This document shows, piece after piece, positions 9,396-17,326 of a DNA stretch of 64,000 bases. The stretch comes from Streptomyces sp. ICBB 8177 (GTDB taxonomy: Bacteria; Actinomycetota; Actinomycetes; Streptomycetales; Streptomycetaceae), in contig NZ_NSKH01000004.1 in NCBI RefSeq assembly GCF_003144095.1, forward strand, positions 414,727 to 478,726, in the 5' to 3' direction. Both the position numbers and the translations under genes were made by a program. The notes beneath the pieces are model-generated. The model was not told the origin of the DNA and made no database searches. It saw only the letters and a program-made list of their open reading frames with translations. Position 1 is the stretch's first letter. The number at the start of each line of letters is the position of its first letter.

Positions 9396-9593
9396 ATGAC
9401 AGAAGTTCCCGGTCTGATGCATCCCCGGTCCTGCGTCCCCCTCATGACCTGGGGCGACGGTCCGCCCGCCGTTCGCACTCCTGCCGACCCCACCCGTGCG
9501 GGCCTGCCGGCCGAAGCCCCGGCCCCGCAGCTCGTGACGGCTTTCGGTCCCAGTGTGCTCCAGCTCCGCGAAAGCCAGGTGGTTCGTACGTGA
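9396..9593 (+). CDS. Short cysteine-containing peptide 2
   Basis: A 65-residue ORF preceded by AAAGGAG 12 nt before the ATG. Residues 8-25 match the first short peptide (HPRSCVPLMTWGDGP versus LPRCCAHLVSWDDRP), sharing P-R-x-C, L, W and D-x-P positions. The remainder is Pro/Ala-rich with no membrane segment. Its stop overlaps the GTG start of the cupin gene (GTGA), so translation of the cupin depends on translation of this peptide. Function unknown; the coupling argues for a real, translated gene rather than chance. A RiPP precursor, a translational regulator or a protein partner of the cupin are all open. Confidence 0.6.
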   Translation: MTEVPGLMHPRSCVPLMTWGDGPPAVRTPADPTRAGLPAEAPAPQLVTAFGPSVLQLRESQVVRT

Positions 9594-10093
9594 GAGGCAG
9601 CGACCTCCAGATCGCCGGCGACATTCTCGAGGTCCCGCACCTGCTGCAGCCCCCGCGCGAACACCCGGCCACCGTCGCCGAGTTCGCAGGCATGGCCCGT
9701 GCCATCGCCGCCGACCGCTCCCAGTGGGAGCACCTGGTCCGGTACGACGCCACGAAGCGCTGGTACCACCGGCTGCGCACCGACCCGGGCTACGAGGTGT
9801 GGCTGCTGTCCTGGGTGCCCGGGCAGGGCGGCAGGACGCGCGACCACGACCGGTCCTCCGGTGTGCTCACCGTCCTGGAAGGCACGCTCACCGAACGAAC
9901 GCAGAGTGGAGAGCGCGTCTTGGGAGCAGGCAGCCAGCGGGTCCTTCCACCGGGTTACCTCCACCAGGTCGTCAACGACGCGCTGACGTCGGCGGTGAGC
10001 CTGCACGTCTACCACCCGGGCCTGACCGAGGCGCGGGCGCACACCGCCCCCTACTGCGAAGGCCGTACGCGGCCGCGCTTGGTGACTGCCTGA
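9590..10093 (+). CDS. Cysteine dioxygenase-like cupin with an altered metal site
   Basis: 167 residues of the type I cysteine dioxygenase family: WYHRLRTDPGYEVWLLSW, then GVLTVLEGTLTE and PPGYLHQVVND. The family motif HDHxxS binds Fe through two histidines; here it reads R84-D85-H86 in TRDHDRSSG, so the first His is replaced by Arg, while H86 and the distal H125 remain. The usual Cys oxidation to cysteine sulfinate may therefore be lost or changed. The GTG start overlaps the stop of peptide 2. Being the last gene before a terminator, it is the end of the biosynthetic operon. Confidence 0.85.
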   Translation: MRGSDLQIAGDILEVPHLLQPPREHPATVAEFAGMARAIAADRSQWEHLVRYDATKRWYHRLRTDPGYEVWLLSWVPGQGGRTRDHDRSSGVLTVLEGTLTERTQSGERVLGAGSQRVLPPGYLHQVVNDALTSAVSLHVYHPGLTEARAHTAPYCEGRTRPRLVTA

Positions 10094-10118
10094 CCCGGCC
10101 CCTTACCGGGAGTAATGC

Positions 10119-10160
10119 CCTTGCGGGGCGCGCCCGAAGTATGCCGCGTGCCCCGCAAGG
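10119..10160 (+). terminator. Hairpin terminator of the NRPS operon
   Basis: An 11-bp perfect inverted repeat, CCTTGCGGGGC at 10119-10129 and its complement at 10150-10160, starts 25 nt after the cupin stop. The 20-nt loop can fold further. No U-tract follows, as is common in Streptomyces. Confidence 0.7.
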
Positions 10161-10504
10161 AATGCTTCAGGGTGACGGCAGGCCCAGTGACCCCGCGCCG
10201 CCGTCATCGACCGAAAGCCTGCGCCATCCGGAAAGCGTGGCCGGCTGTCCTTTCTGCTTCACCCGCCCCGGACGATGGCCATGGTGGTGGCCACACATAG
10301 GTGTTCCGGTGCTGAGCCACTTCAGCCCGTTGCACGGCACCAGCCTGCTCGCGTTCGTGCCACAGCCGGGCCTGGGCGCGGTTTTCCGGGGGCACGCCTG
10401 TCACGCCGCCGCGCTCAGGGCCACAACCTCCGGAGCCACGTGGTGCGTCGATGACTGCGCTGGTTATGCTGCCCTGTCTTGTCAGGCCAAACAGGAACGG
10501 CATC
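10161..10504. other. Gap without a recognisable gene
   Basis: 344 bp between the operon terminator and the GNAT gene. The open frames here lack a ribosome-binding site and resemble no family I know. It should contain the GNAT promoter, but no clear -35/-10 pair was found. Confidence 0.5.
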
Positions 10505-11050
10505 ATGAGCGGCACCTCGCCACCCTTTCCCGAGCGGATTGAGCTGACAGGGGAAGGTCTCGTCCTGCGCGACTGGACGGAAGCAGACCTCGCCGCGATG
10601 CCGGATTTGTTCGACCACCCCGACGTCGCGTACTGGACGCCGATAGTCTCCCCCTTCGATGAAACGGCCGCCCGCGCACGGTTGGGCAGGGACCGGCAAC
10701 TGCGAGCGGAGGGCACGACCATCCTGCTCGCCATCACCGTTGATGGTCGCGCGCCGCTCGGGGAGGTGATGCTGCGGCGTGTCCCGGAAGGCGCGGAGAT
10801 CGGCTACGTGATCGGCCCGGCGCACCGCGGCCAGGGGCTGGCCGCGCGAGCGGTGCGGGTGATGGCCGCTTACGCATCCGAGCAACTGGCGGTGGGGAAG
10901 GTGATTTTGGAGCTGGAAGCCGAAAACGCCGCAAGCGTTGCCGTGGCCACCAAAGCGGGCTTCAGACTGCTTGACGTGCCACTGATCGAAGGGGAGGAGA
11001 AGGGGCGGCCCTATGCCCTGCAGACGTGGGGCCTGCTGCCGGTCTTCTGA
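10505..11050 (+). CDS. GNAT family N-acetyltransferase
   Basis: 181 residues of the RimJ/RimL-type GNAT fold. LVLRDWTEADLAAM opens the domain, LGEVMLRRV is the central strand, and the acetyl-CoA loop is IGPAHRGQGLAARAV (Q/RxxGxG/A). The C-terminal ENAASVAVATKAGF segment is the usual N-A-S-x-x-x-x-x-K-x-G-F motif. It transfers an acetyl group from acetyl-CoA to an amine; the substrate is unknown. I chose the ATG at 10505 with AGGAA upstream; an in-frame ATG at 10451 would add 18 residues that do not fit the family. Confidence 0.88.
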   Translation: MSGTSPPFPERIELTGEGLVLRDWTEADLAAMPDLFDHPDVAYWTPIVSPFDETAARARLGRDRQLRAEGTTILLAITVDGRAPLGEVMLRRVPEGAEIGYVIGPAHRGQGLAARAVRVMAAYASEQLAVGKVILELEAENAASVAVATKAGFRLLDVPLIEGEEKGRPYALQTWGLLPVF

Positions 11051-11224
11051 CGCAGCGGGTGAGCCCGCGCGCAGGCCGGCGAAAGCCCACGGGTGACCGG
11101 CGGAGGCCAACCTCGCGTGCTCAGCCGGTGGGGGCCGCGACGGCGTCGACGAGGGGTAGGCCAGAGCTTGTGGAGCGGCGGGCGCGGTCGTAGCTCTTCC
11201 GTCGGCGACGCAAGCAATGCCTGA

Positions 11225-11851
11225 TCAGCCGTAGCGCAGGGCGGCGGTGAGGTAGGACCGCAGGAAATCGTGCTTCGATCCGTAGCTCGGCTCGTCGGCG
11301 ATGTTGCGTACGCGGGTGTCGAACGCGCTCTGGGTGAGGGCTCCCACCGAGTACAGGTAGGCCCATTGGTGGAACCCTGCCGGCTTGTCGGGCAGCGCGA
11401 GCTTGAGCGCGTCGATGAACTGGCGGGCCAACGGGTCGAACTGGTCCCGGATGACCGGGCGTTCCTGGCTGGACGGATCGGAGGCCTCGCGCAGTATGAG
11501 GCGGGCGAACCAGATGCCGTCCGGCTCGTCGTGCAGCGCGAGAACCGGGTCGGTGAAGGAGCTGACGACCTGTTCGAGAGCGTCGTCGGCACGCAGGTCG
11601 GGGATCGCCTTCAGGCGCGCCAGCCGTTCGTCGTTGACATACCGGCGTTCTTCGAAGATCGCCGAGTAAAGGCCGAGCTTGGAAGTGAAGTGGTAGACGA
11701 CGAGGGACAGTTGGACGCCGGCCTCTTCGGCGATCTGGCGCATCGTCGCGCCGTGGTAGCCCTCCAGGGCGAAGAGGCGTTCCGCCGCTCGCAGGATCGC
11801 CTTCCGCCGACTGCCGCTCGTCTCGCTTCGACTGGCCGTCATGTCGCCCAT
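11225..11851 (-). CDS. TetR/AcrR family regulator
   Basis: 208 residues. The N-terminal helix-turn-helix is AILRAAERLFALEGYHGATM followed by RQIAEEAGVQLSLVVYHF, typical TetR. The C-terminal ligand domain includes a DGIWFARLILRE segment. The start MGDM at 11851 is preceded by GAGGGA with 7-nt spacing; an upstream in-frame ATG at 11905 lacks one. The gene lies 111 nt downstream of a carboxylesterase on the same strand, probably in one transcript, and a strong palindrome at 14181-14198 upstream of the unit is the likely operator. A small-ester or aromatic ligand is plausible but not shown. Confidence 0.88.
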   Translation of the reverse strand: MGDMTASRSETSGSRRKAILRAAERLFALEGYHGATMRQIAEEAGVQLSLVVYHFTSKLGLYSAIFEERRYVNDERLARLKAIPDLRADDALEQVVSSFTDPVLALHDEPDGIWFARLILREASDPSSQERPVIRDQFDPLARQFIDALKLALPDKPAGFHQWAYLYSVGALTQSAFDTRVRNIADEPSYGSKHDFLRSYLTAALRYG

Positions 11852-11962
11852 CTGGCCGTCCCTCAATCTCTGCGTGCTTCCGCTCGAGTATGGCACCGGC
11901 GTCACCGGGGGATGTGAGCCGAGTCGGGAGCCCTCCCATGGCGACGCGGGTGGCGGCCGGGT

Positions 11963-13666
11963 TCAGCCGCCACGAGGCAGCCCACAGGTGGCCGACGTGT
12001 TCGCCAACGCGTCGCGGACGTTTTCGACGAGCGCGTCCTCCACCGCCCGCACGGTACCGAACCCGTTCTCCTGAAAGATGTCCCCCTCCCGCTTGAGCAG
12101 GCCCGGCCTCGGCTCGACGGACCGGCCGAACCACAGGACGTTCCCGTTCGCCGCGTCGAAGCGGGGCCAGCCGGCTCCCGGACGGCCGCTGCGGATGAAG
12201 GACGCGTACAGCTCGCCCATCCGCGCGCTGACCCGGCGCACCTCCCCACGGTCGGCCCCGTCGAACGCCGGCCACCAGGCGAGGTCGCGTTCGGAGTGGT
12301 TGCGGAACAGGAAGGGGATGTCCCCGGTGTGTACGGCGCGGAGCCGGCCGTCGAGTCCGGGCAGGTCGTACGAGAACTGGAAGAGGTGCACCGGGATCCG
12401 CTGCGCGCTGAGGTTCCGCGCGATCGCCAACGACGGCAGTTTGAAGAACTCGAAGGACATGATGTCCGACAGCAGCCTCCCGGGAAGGTGGCCCGGGTGG
12501 AGTTCGTGCATTCGCCGGTAGACCTCCTCGGCACCGTCCGCGCCGAAAACCTGCTCCATGACGCGTAGCACGTCCTGCCGGGAGCCGTGCCTGACCGTCT
12601 CGGAGTGCCCACGGAAGAACTGCCACTCGTCCTTCGCGAAACCGATCGCCACTTCCAAACCGGGCTTGGCGGCGACATTCTCCGACAAGTGCAGCGCCGG
12701 GACCTGCGGAACCCAGTTTTCGTCGACGACCGCGCCCAGCGGAGGCCAGGCGAGATGGTGGTCCGGGGGGAAGTAGCGGGTCAACACGTTCTGCACGGCC
12801 AGGAACCGGTTCGGATCGACGTCCTGGAGCCGCGACGGGTTGTAGAGGCCGAGGAGGTCGAGATACATCCGTGCGACGGTGACGGCTTCCGATCGCTGCT
12901 GCGTGCACCAGAGATTGAAAGGGGACAGCGACTGCAACACCGCGCGCCGGAAGTAGGGATGCGCGTTCGGGTTGGTCAGCAGGTGTGAGACCGCGGTGGC
13001 TCCAGCGGACTCCCCGCCGACCGTGATGTTCTCCGGATCACCTCCGAAGGCCACGACGTTCTCATGCACCCACTTCAGTGCCGCCAACTGGTCCTGTACG
13101 CCGAGGTTGACCGCCTCCGGCAGGTCACCGGCCAGGAGTCCGAAGTGGACCCATCCCAGGGCGCCCAGACGGTAGTTCGGCCGGACCACGATCACGTTGG
13201 CCTCGCGAGCCAGGTTCGCGCCCCTTTCCAACGCGAACGAACCGGAACTGACGGCGTTGGCACCGCCGTGGTAGTAGACGTAGACGGGCAGGCCTCTGTG
13301 TGGCGCCGACTCCGGTACCCACATGTCGAGGTAGAGGCAGTCTTCCGCCGCGTGGTTGTGGCGGTAGGTCGCGTTCGTGTAGCCGGGCCAGGCCATGATG
13401 CCGGGCACGCCGGGGTCGATGTCCCGCACGATGCGCTCGACCTCGCCCTGGTTGGCGGAGTTGAACTGGTACGAGGCGGGACCTGGGCGGCTCGCGTCCT
13501 TGACGCCCTGCCACGGTTCCGGTGGCAACGGTGAGCGGAACCGCAGCGGTTCGACCGGAGGCTGGGCGAAAGGGACACCGTGATACGCGATGACACCCTC
13601 TTCATGGATTCCGCGGAGCAGTCCGGCTGTCACCCGGGTGACAGCCTGCGCGTCCATCGTGTGCAT
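11963..13666 (-). CDS. Type B carboxylesterase
   Basis: 567 residues, normal length for the pNB-esterase/type B family. It has the oxyanion-hole segment YVYYHGGANA, the nucleophile S220 in GGESAGATAV, an acidic GFAKDEWQFF region and the catalytic His in VHTGDIPFLF. EDCLYLDMWVP is the usual family signature. It hydrolyses carboxylic esters in the cytoplasm; there is no signal peptide. The start at 13666 has GGAGAAGGAAGG just upstream; a longer frame to 13765 has no such site. It probably shares a promoter with the TetR gene downstream and the amidohydrolase remnant upstream. Confidence 0.92.
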   Translation of the reverse strand: MHTMDAQAVTRVTAGLLRGIHEEGVIAYHGVPFAQPPVEPLRFRSPLPPEPWQGVKDASRPGPASYQFNSANQGEVERIVRDIDPGVPGIMAWPGYTNATYRHNHAAEDCLYLDMWVPESAPHRGLPVYVYYHGGANAVSSGSFALERGANLAREANVIVVRPNYRLGALGWVHFGLLAGDLPEAVNLGVQDQLAALKWVHENVVAFGGDPENITVGGESAGATAVSHLLTNPNAHPYFRRAVLQSLSPFNLWCTQQRSEAVTVARMYLDLLGLYNPSRLQDVDPNRFLAVQNVLTRYFPPDHHLAWPPLGAVVDENWVPQVPALHLSENVAAKPGLEVAIGFAKDEWQFFRGHSETVRHGSRQDVLRVMEQVFGADGAEEVYRRMHELHPGHLPGRLLSDIMSFEFFKLPSLAIARNLSAQRIPVHLFQFSYDLPGLDGRLRAVHTGDIPFLFRNHSERDLAWWPAFDGADRGEVRRVSARMGELYASFIRSGRPGAGWPRFDAANGNVLWFGRSVEPRPGLLKREGDIFQENGFGTVRAVEDALVENVRDALANTSATCGLPRGG

Positions 13667-13771
13667 GACCTTCCTTCTCCTGCCGAACCGTGGGATGCGT
13701 CCGGGATCGGGGCAGAGTCTGTTCGGAGGGTGGGCCGGCGCCAGGCGGCCCCGCGCACTGCTCACACGTTG

Positions 13772-13963
13772 TCAGGCCGGCGCGGTCTGCCGCCCGAGTC
13801 GGGCCGCGGCCTGCGGGAACAGCGCAGGGCGTTTCGCCCGATGGCTTCGCGTTGTTCGCGAGGCAGCCCGGCGATGTCCGCCAGGGCATGCCGGTTGCGC
13901 CTCTCGCTCCTCGGCAGTGGTGGGCGGCGTGAAATGCGCGCGCACATCGAGCAGGTCGGTCAT
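13772..13963 (-). pseudogene. Amidohydrolase remnant (internal deletion and frameshift)
   Basis: On the minus strand an ATG at 13963 begins MTDLLDVRAHFTPPTTAEE, the N-terminus of a metal-dependent amidohydrolase (the first metal-ligand strand usually reads DVHAHF; here the first His is Arg). A neighbouring frame then gives ALADIAGLPREQREAIGRNA, and the first frame resumes as LFPQAAARLG, both typical C-terminal ends of the same family. About 250 residues between them are missing. It sits directly downstream of the palindromic operator and upstream of the esterase, so it was probably the first gene of that operon. Confidence 0.6.
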
Positions 13964-14180
13964 CGTCACCGGAGCACCTTTCTCCCGGAGCCGGCGTGGT
14001 AGCCGGGCGAGGCGGGCGACGTTTCCGCGCACGGTGATCACGCGCCTGCCCGGCTCATCACCCGCACAGGTCTGGCACGGAGCGACCGACGCGCACAGGA
14101 CCAACAACCCACCGCGACGCTGCTCCTTCCCACTCCTTCCACCGAGACGAGAGACCCGCCGGACATCAAGCTAAGACTTG

Positions 14181-14198
14181 ACTGTACGTACGTCCAGT
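14181..14198. promoter_or_regulatory. Probable TetR operator
   Basis: ACTGTACGTACGTCCAGT is palindromic at 16 of 18 positions with core GTACGTAC. It lies upstream of the minus-strand amidohydrolase-remnant/esterase/TetR unit, and a minus-strand TGGACG-17-TAGCTT promoter overlaps it. The rest of the 13964-14472 gap shows nothing else supportable except the promoter side of the secreted protein gene. Confidence 0.6.
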
Positions 14199-14472
14199 GA
14201 TTTTGAGCGCGCCGCGACCCAATCCCGTAACCTCTGGTGCTGGTTGGCGCCTTGGCTGGGCGTGGATGGGTGATTCCAGCGCCTGACCGCGGTCCTGCAC
14301 CCTGAACCATGGCATGCGGCAGATGATGACCCGCTGGGCTGGTGTGGTCGGGCGGCCAAGTGACGGGCGGGGCAGGCGTCGAGCCGGCCGCGGCCGGCTC
14401 GACGGTCACTCGATGGGTTGGTCTTCGTGTCCTGTGCCGTGGCCTGTCTGTGGTGTGGGTAGTTCGGTGGGT

Positions 14473-14937
14473 GTGATCAAGAAACTCGTTCTCGCCTTGT
14501 CCATGGCTGCGGTTGTCGGGCTGCCCCTGGCCACTCCCTCGGCCACCGCGGATTCTCCCGTCAGGGAGATCCACGGGCACGGCAAGCAGGCCTGCCCGGA
14601 GCGGTCCCTGTGCCTCTACCAGGACCGTGACTTCAACGGCCGCCACGATGCCCCCGTCTGGGTCCTCAACGGCCACGATGTCGACCAGCTCAGCAAGTAC
14701 GACGCCAACGACCGGGCATCGTCCGTCTACTACCGGGCGCCTTTTGCGTGGTACGCCTATCTGTGCGAGCACGCGTCCTGCGGCGAGGGCGACTTCAAGC
14801 TGATCCACGGAGCCGCCTCCTACGAGACTCTCGACGGCCTCAACGGGGATCACGGCACGATGGTCAACTCCAGTGAGAAGAGGGTGTGGCTGACCGACAG
14901 CATCAGCGCCGTCAGGTTCGGTTCCACGAACCGCTGA
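14473..14937 (+). CDS. Secreted peptidase inhibitor family I36 protein
   Basis: 154 residues with a signal peptide (MIKKLVLALSMAAVVGLP then PSATA). The mature part has CPERSLCLYQDRDFNGRH and later CEHASCGEGDF with W and Y residues, which is the small beta/gamma-crystallin-like I36 fold of Streptomyces metalloprotease inhibitor relatives. It acts outside the cell, if at all as an inhibitor. The GTG start at 14473 fits the signal peptide; the frame stays open upstream but those residues would precede the signal sequence, and no strong Shine-Dalgarno decides between them. Confidence 0.78.
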   Translation: MIKKLVLALSMAAVVGLPLATPSATADSPVREIHGHGKQACPERSLCLYQDRDFNGRHDAPVWVLNGHDVDQLSKYDANDRASSVYYRAPFAWYAYLCEHASCGEGDFKLIHGAASYETLDGLNGDHGTMVNSSEKRVWLTDSISAVRFGSTNR

Positions 14938-15432
14938 GCCACCACTCGGCAGGAGAGAATGCCAGGCAGTTCCCGCGCAGCCGTGAGGCGCCGGTCTGCC
15001 GTGCCCGCGGCTCCGAAGCGCCTTCAGCCGTGCCGCCGCCGTCCGCCCACGACCGGGCGCGTCTGCCCGCAGAGAGCTGCGCCTGACCGCTTGCCAGGTA
15101 CAGAGGGCTTCGCCGCCGACAGGAGTTGGCGCTATGGTCCTGACCGTGGCCGCCGCCCCCCACGACATCTCGGTCAGCAACAGGCCGGGGCTCCTGCGAC
15201 AACTCGTTCGCTCATGGCGGCGTCGGCGGTGTCCCAGCCGCCTACCGGCGGGTGACCGTGCGTGCTGAAGATCCTCGCCGTCGCGCGGGCGGCGGCCGTC
15301 GAGACCGCCGGCCGAGATCCGCGACGGAGCCCGGGCCGCAGAAGTCACCGGCCCCCGCTCCAACGATGGACCGACCGGCAGGCGCCTGATCGTACGCAAG
15401 GAACGGTCCGACTCTGGATGCCGGTTGAGGGT
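14938..15432. other. Gap; one weak small ORF
   Basis: 495 bp. A 44-residue ORF at 15134-15268 (+) has AGGAG 9 nt before its ATG but Arg-rich, unrecognisable content. Nothing else is supported. Confidence 0.4.
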
Positions 15433-16311
15433 TCACGGCAGCTGACGGTCCAGGTTCTCCGGGATGCTCAGCTCCTGGGTTCCAATGACGGACAGCAGTT
15501 CCAGTTGCTCGGCTCCCGTGCTTCCGGGCGAAGCGGTGAACCACAGCAGACGTTGCCGGCCGTCCTCGCTGAGGAGGTTGTAGCAGTCGAGTTCGATGAC
15601 GCCGAGCAGGGGGTGGACGATCCTCTTGTGGTCCATGCGGCGCACCGCGACGTCGTGGGTGTCCCAGAGGGCTGCGAACTCCTGGCTGCGGCGGCGTAGC
15701 ACGGCGACCATCTTCGTGACCTCTGGGTCCCCGCCGCGCCGGGCGGCCGCCGCTTGGAGGTCGGCCACGAACACCCGGGAGTGGTGCGGGTGGTCCTCGG
15801 GCGGGTAGATCTCACGCGCCTGCGGGTCGGTGAACCAGCGGTACACGAAGCTCGCCGCCGGGCCACGGTGTGCCGGGGACGACCCGAACAGGCTCAGGGC
15901 GAGGTCGTTTTCCACCAGGGTTTCGTGCAGGTCGGTGATGACGCGCGCGGGGGTGTTCGACAGCCGGTCCAGGAGGGCGAGGAGCGCGGGCTGCACGTGT
16001 GCCGATGGTCCGTGCGCTGACGGGGGGACGGGCCGTTCGGCCAAGTGGAACAGATGGTCGCGCTCGTCGCCGTTGAGGCGCAGGGCTCGTGCAAGGGCGG
16101 CCAGGGTCTGGGCCGAGGGCTGCACGCCGTTCTTCGCGCCACCGCGTTCCAGCTCGGTGTAGTAGTCGGCGGACAGCCCTGCCAGCTGCGCGACCTCCTC
16201 GCGGCGCAGCCCGGGGACGCGCCGGCGCGGGCCCCGGGGGAGACCGACCTCGGCGGGGCGCATGCGGTCGCGGCGCGTCCTGAGGAAGGCACCGAGTTCT
16301 GGAAGGTTCAC
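15433..16311 (-). CDS. XRE-family regulator, MmyB-like
   Basis: 292 residues. An N-terminal helix-turn-helix (LGAFLRTRRDRMRPAEVGLP, LRREEVAQLAGLSADYYTEL, then an ALARALRLNGDERDHLFHLA helix) is followed by a MmyB ligand-binding domain with DPQAREIYP and RMDHKRIVHPLLG blocks. This architecture is common in Streptomyces next to short-chain dehydrogenases, and here the divergent gene is exactly such a gene in decayed form. The GTG start has GGAGG almost touching it, so a downstream start or leaderless initiation is possible. It probably represses the divergent unit through the 157-bp intergenic region. Confidence 0.88.
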   Translation of the reverse strand: MNLPELGAFLRTRRDRMRPAEVGLPRGPRRRVPGLRREEVAQLAGLSADYYTELERGGAKNGVQPSAQTLAALARALRLNGDERDHLFHLAERPVPPSAHGPSAHVQPALLALLDRLSNTPARVITDLHETLVENDLALSLFGSSPAHRGPAASFVYRWFTDPQAREIYPPEDHPHHSRVFVADLQAAAARRGGDPEVTKMVAVLRRRSQEFAALWDTHDVAVRRMDHKRIVHPLLGVIELDCYNLLSEDGRQRLLWFTASPGSTGAEQLELLSVIGTQELSIPENLDRQLP

Positions 16312-16468
16312 CCCTCCATGGTCGCTCGTGGGCCGCAGCCCATCCAGGGGGTGGCGTCCCCTGGGTAAACGCAGCCCTGGCTAGGGATGGGGGACCGACC
16401 GATCGTGGAAGACGCAGCAGGGCGATGGCGAGACCGCGGCCCGACCCCATCCACCACAGGAGTCAGCT

Positions 16469-16859
16469 ATGGCCATCCCCACTTCCCTTGCCGGGACCGC
16501 TGTGCCGGTCCAGTCCGCCACCTCATCCCGTGTTGCGATCGTCCCCGGCGACGTCGAGCGCGCGGAAGCCTACGACCAGCGTCAGCACCCCGTATGAGTG
16601 ATCCGGGCAAGCGCCCGGGAGCGCTCGTCCCTTCGGACGCCGATGTGACCGAGATCGGCGAAGCGATCACGCGACTGGTGGGATGAAGCACGGCACCGGC
16701 CTCTGCGCACCCACATAGACCCCGGTCGAGATGGCAGCGAAGTCGTCTCCGCGGCCGCCTACCGCCTCCGCGCCGACTTCTTCCGCCGTATCGGACTGGA
16801 CGAGCCTGCGCACCGCAGGCAGCTCCCAGGAGCACCGCACCGAGAGAAGGAACAAGCAG
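16469..16859 (+). pseudogene. Short-chain dehydrogenase remnant
   Basis: A start with a good AGGAG site (ATG 16469) opens a 42-residue frame ending at 16597. Then another frame gives GALVPSDADVTEIGEAITRLV, and a third gives HIDPGRDGSEVVSAAAYRLR with ADFFRRIGLDE. These are recognisable C-terminal SDR blocks in order, but in different frames and with the Rossmann part deleted. The arrangement regulator / divergent SDR / tautomerase is a common Streptomyces set, so the intact ancestor is easily imagined. The regulatory start region is still intact, so transcription into the tautomerase may continue. Confidence 0.6.
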
Positions 16860-16861
16860 CC

Positions 16862-17092
16862 ATGCCTTTCGCGAACTTCAAGGTTCCCGAGAAGACCCTC
16901 ACCGCGAATCAGAAGGAGGAGATCGTCACCCGCACCACCGAGCTGTACGTCGAGATCTACGGCGAGCGCGCCCGCAACAACACCATGGTGCTGGTCGAAG
17001 AAGTCGCTGACGGGGGCTGGGGCATCTCCGGCCATGTGCTCACCCTCGCCATGCTCGGCGAGGCGACACCGAGCGACACCAGCAACGCCTGA
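16862..17092 (+). CDS. 4-oxalocrotonate tautomerase-family protein
   Basis: 76 residues. After Met removal the N-terminal Pro (MPFANFKVP) would be the general base of the tautomerase superfamily. NNTMVLVEEVADGGWGISG matches the usual family middle segment with Trp. These small proteins form oligomers and move protons in keto-enol reactions; the physiological substrate is unknown. It lies 3 nt after the SDR remnant, and AAGGA lies 10 nt before the start, so it was probably the second gene of an operon with the dehydrogenase and is now the only intact member. Confidence 0.82.
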   Translation: MPFANFKVPEKTLTANQKEEIVTRTTELYVEIYGERARNNTMVLVEEVADGGWGISGHVLTLAMLGEATPSDTSNA

Positions 17093-17326
17093 CCGCATCC
17101 GCCGTCATTCGGGCAGGACAGCGCCCTGAAACCGGGGACCGCCGGGTCGAGCGTCCGCCGCACGGCAATCGCTCACCCGGCGGGCCGGCCATCGTGGGCC
17201 TGCGTTACGACCTGGCCTACGGCAGCGCACACCTCGTCGCCTTCCACGGTCTCGAGCCGTAGCCACGCCGCATCCTGAGCGTTCCGCACCCCTGTCGCGT
17301 CCGCTGAGCGCGCGCATCATTGCCGG

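Noticed and set aside
17194-17262. Plus-strand piece GLRYDLAYGSAHLVAFHG
   Set aside because: Looks protein-like but only ~22 residues long, without start or family.
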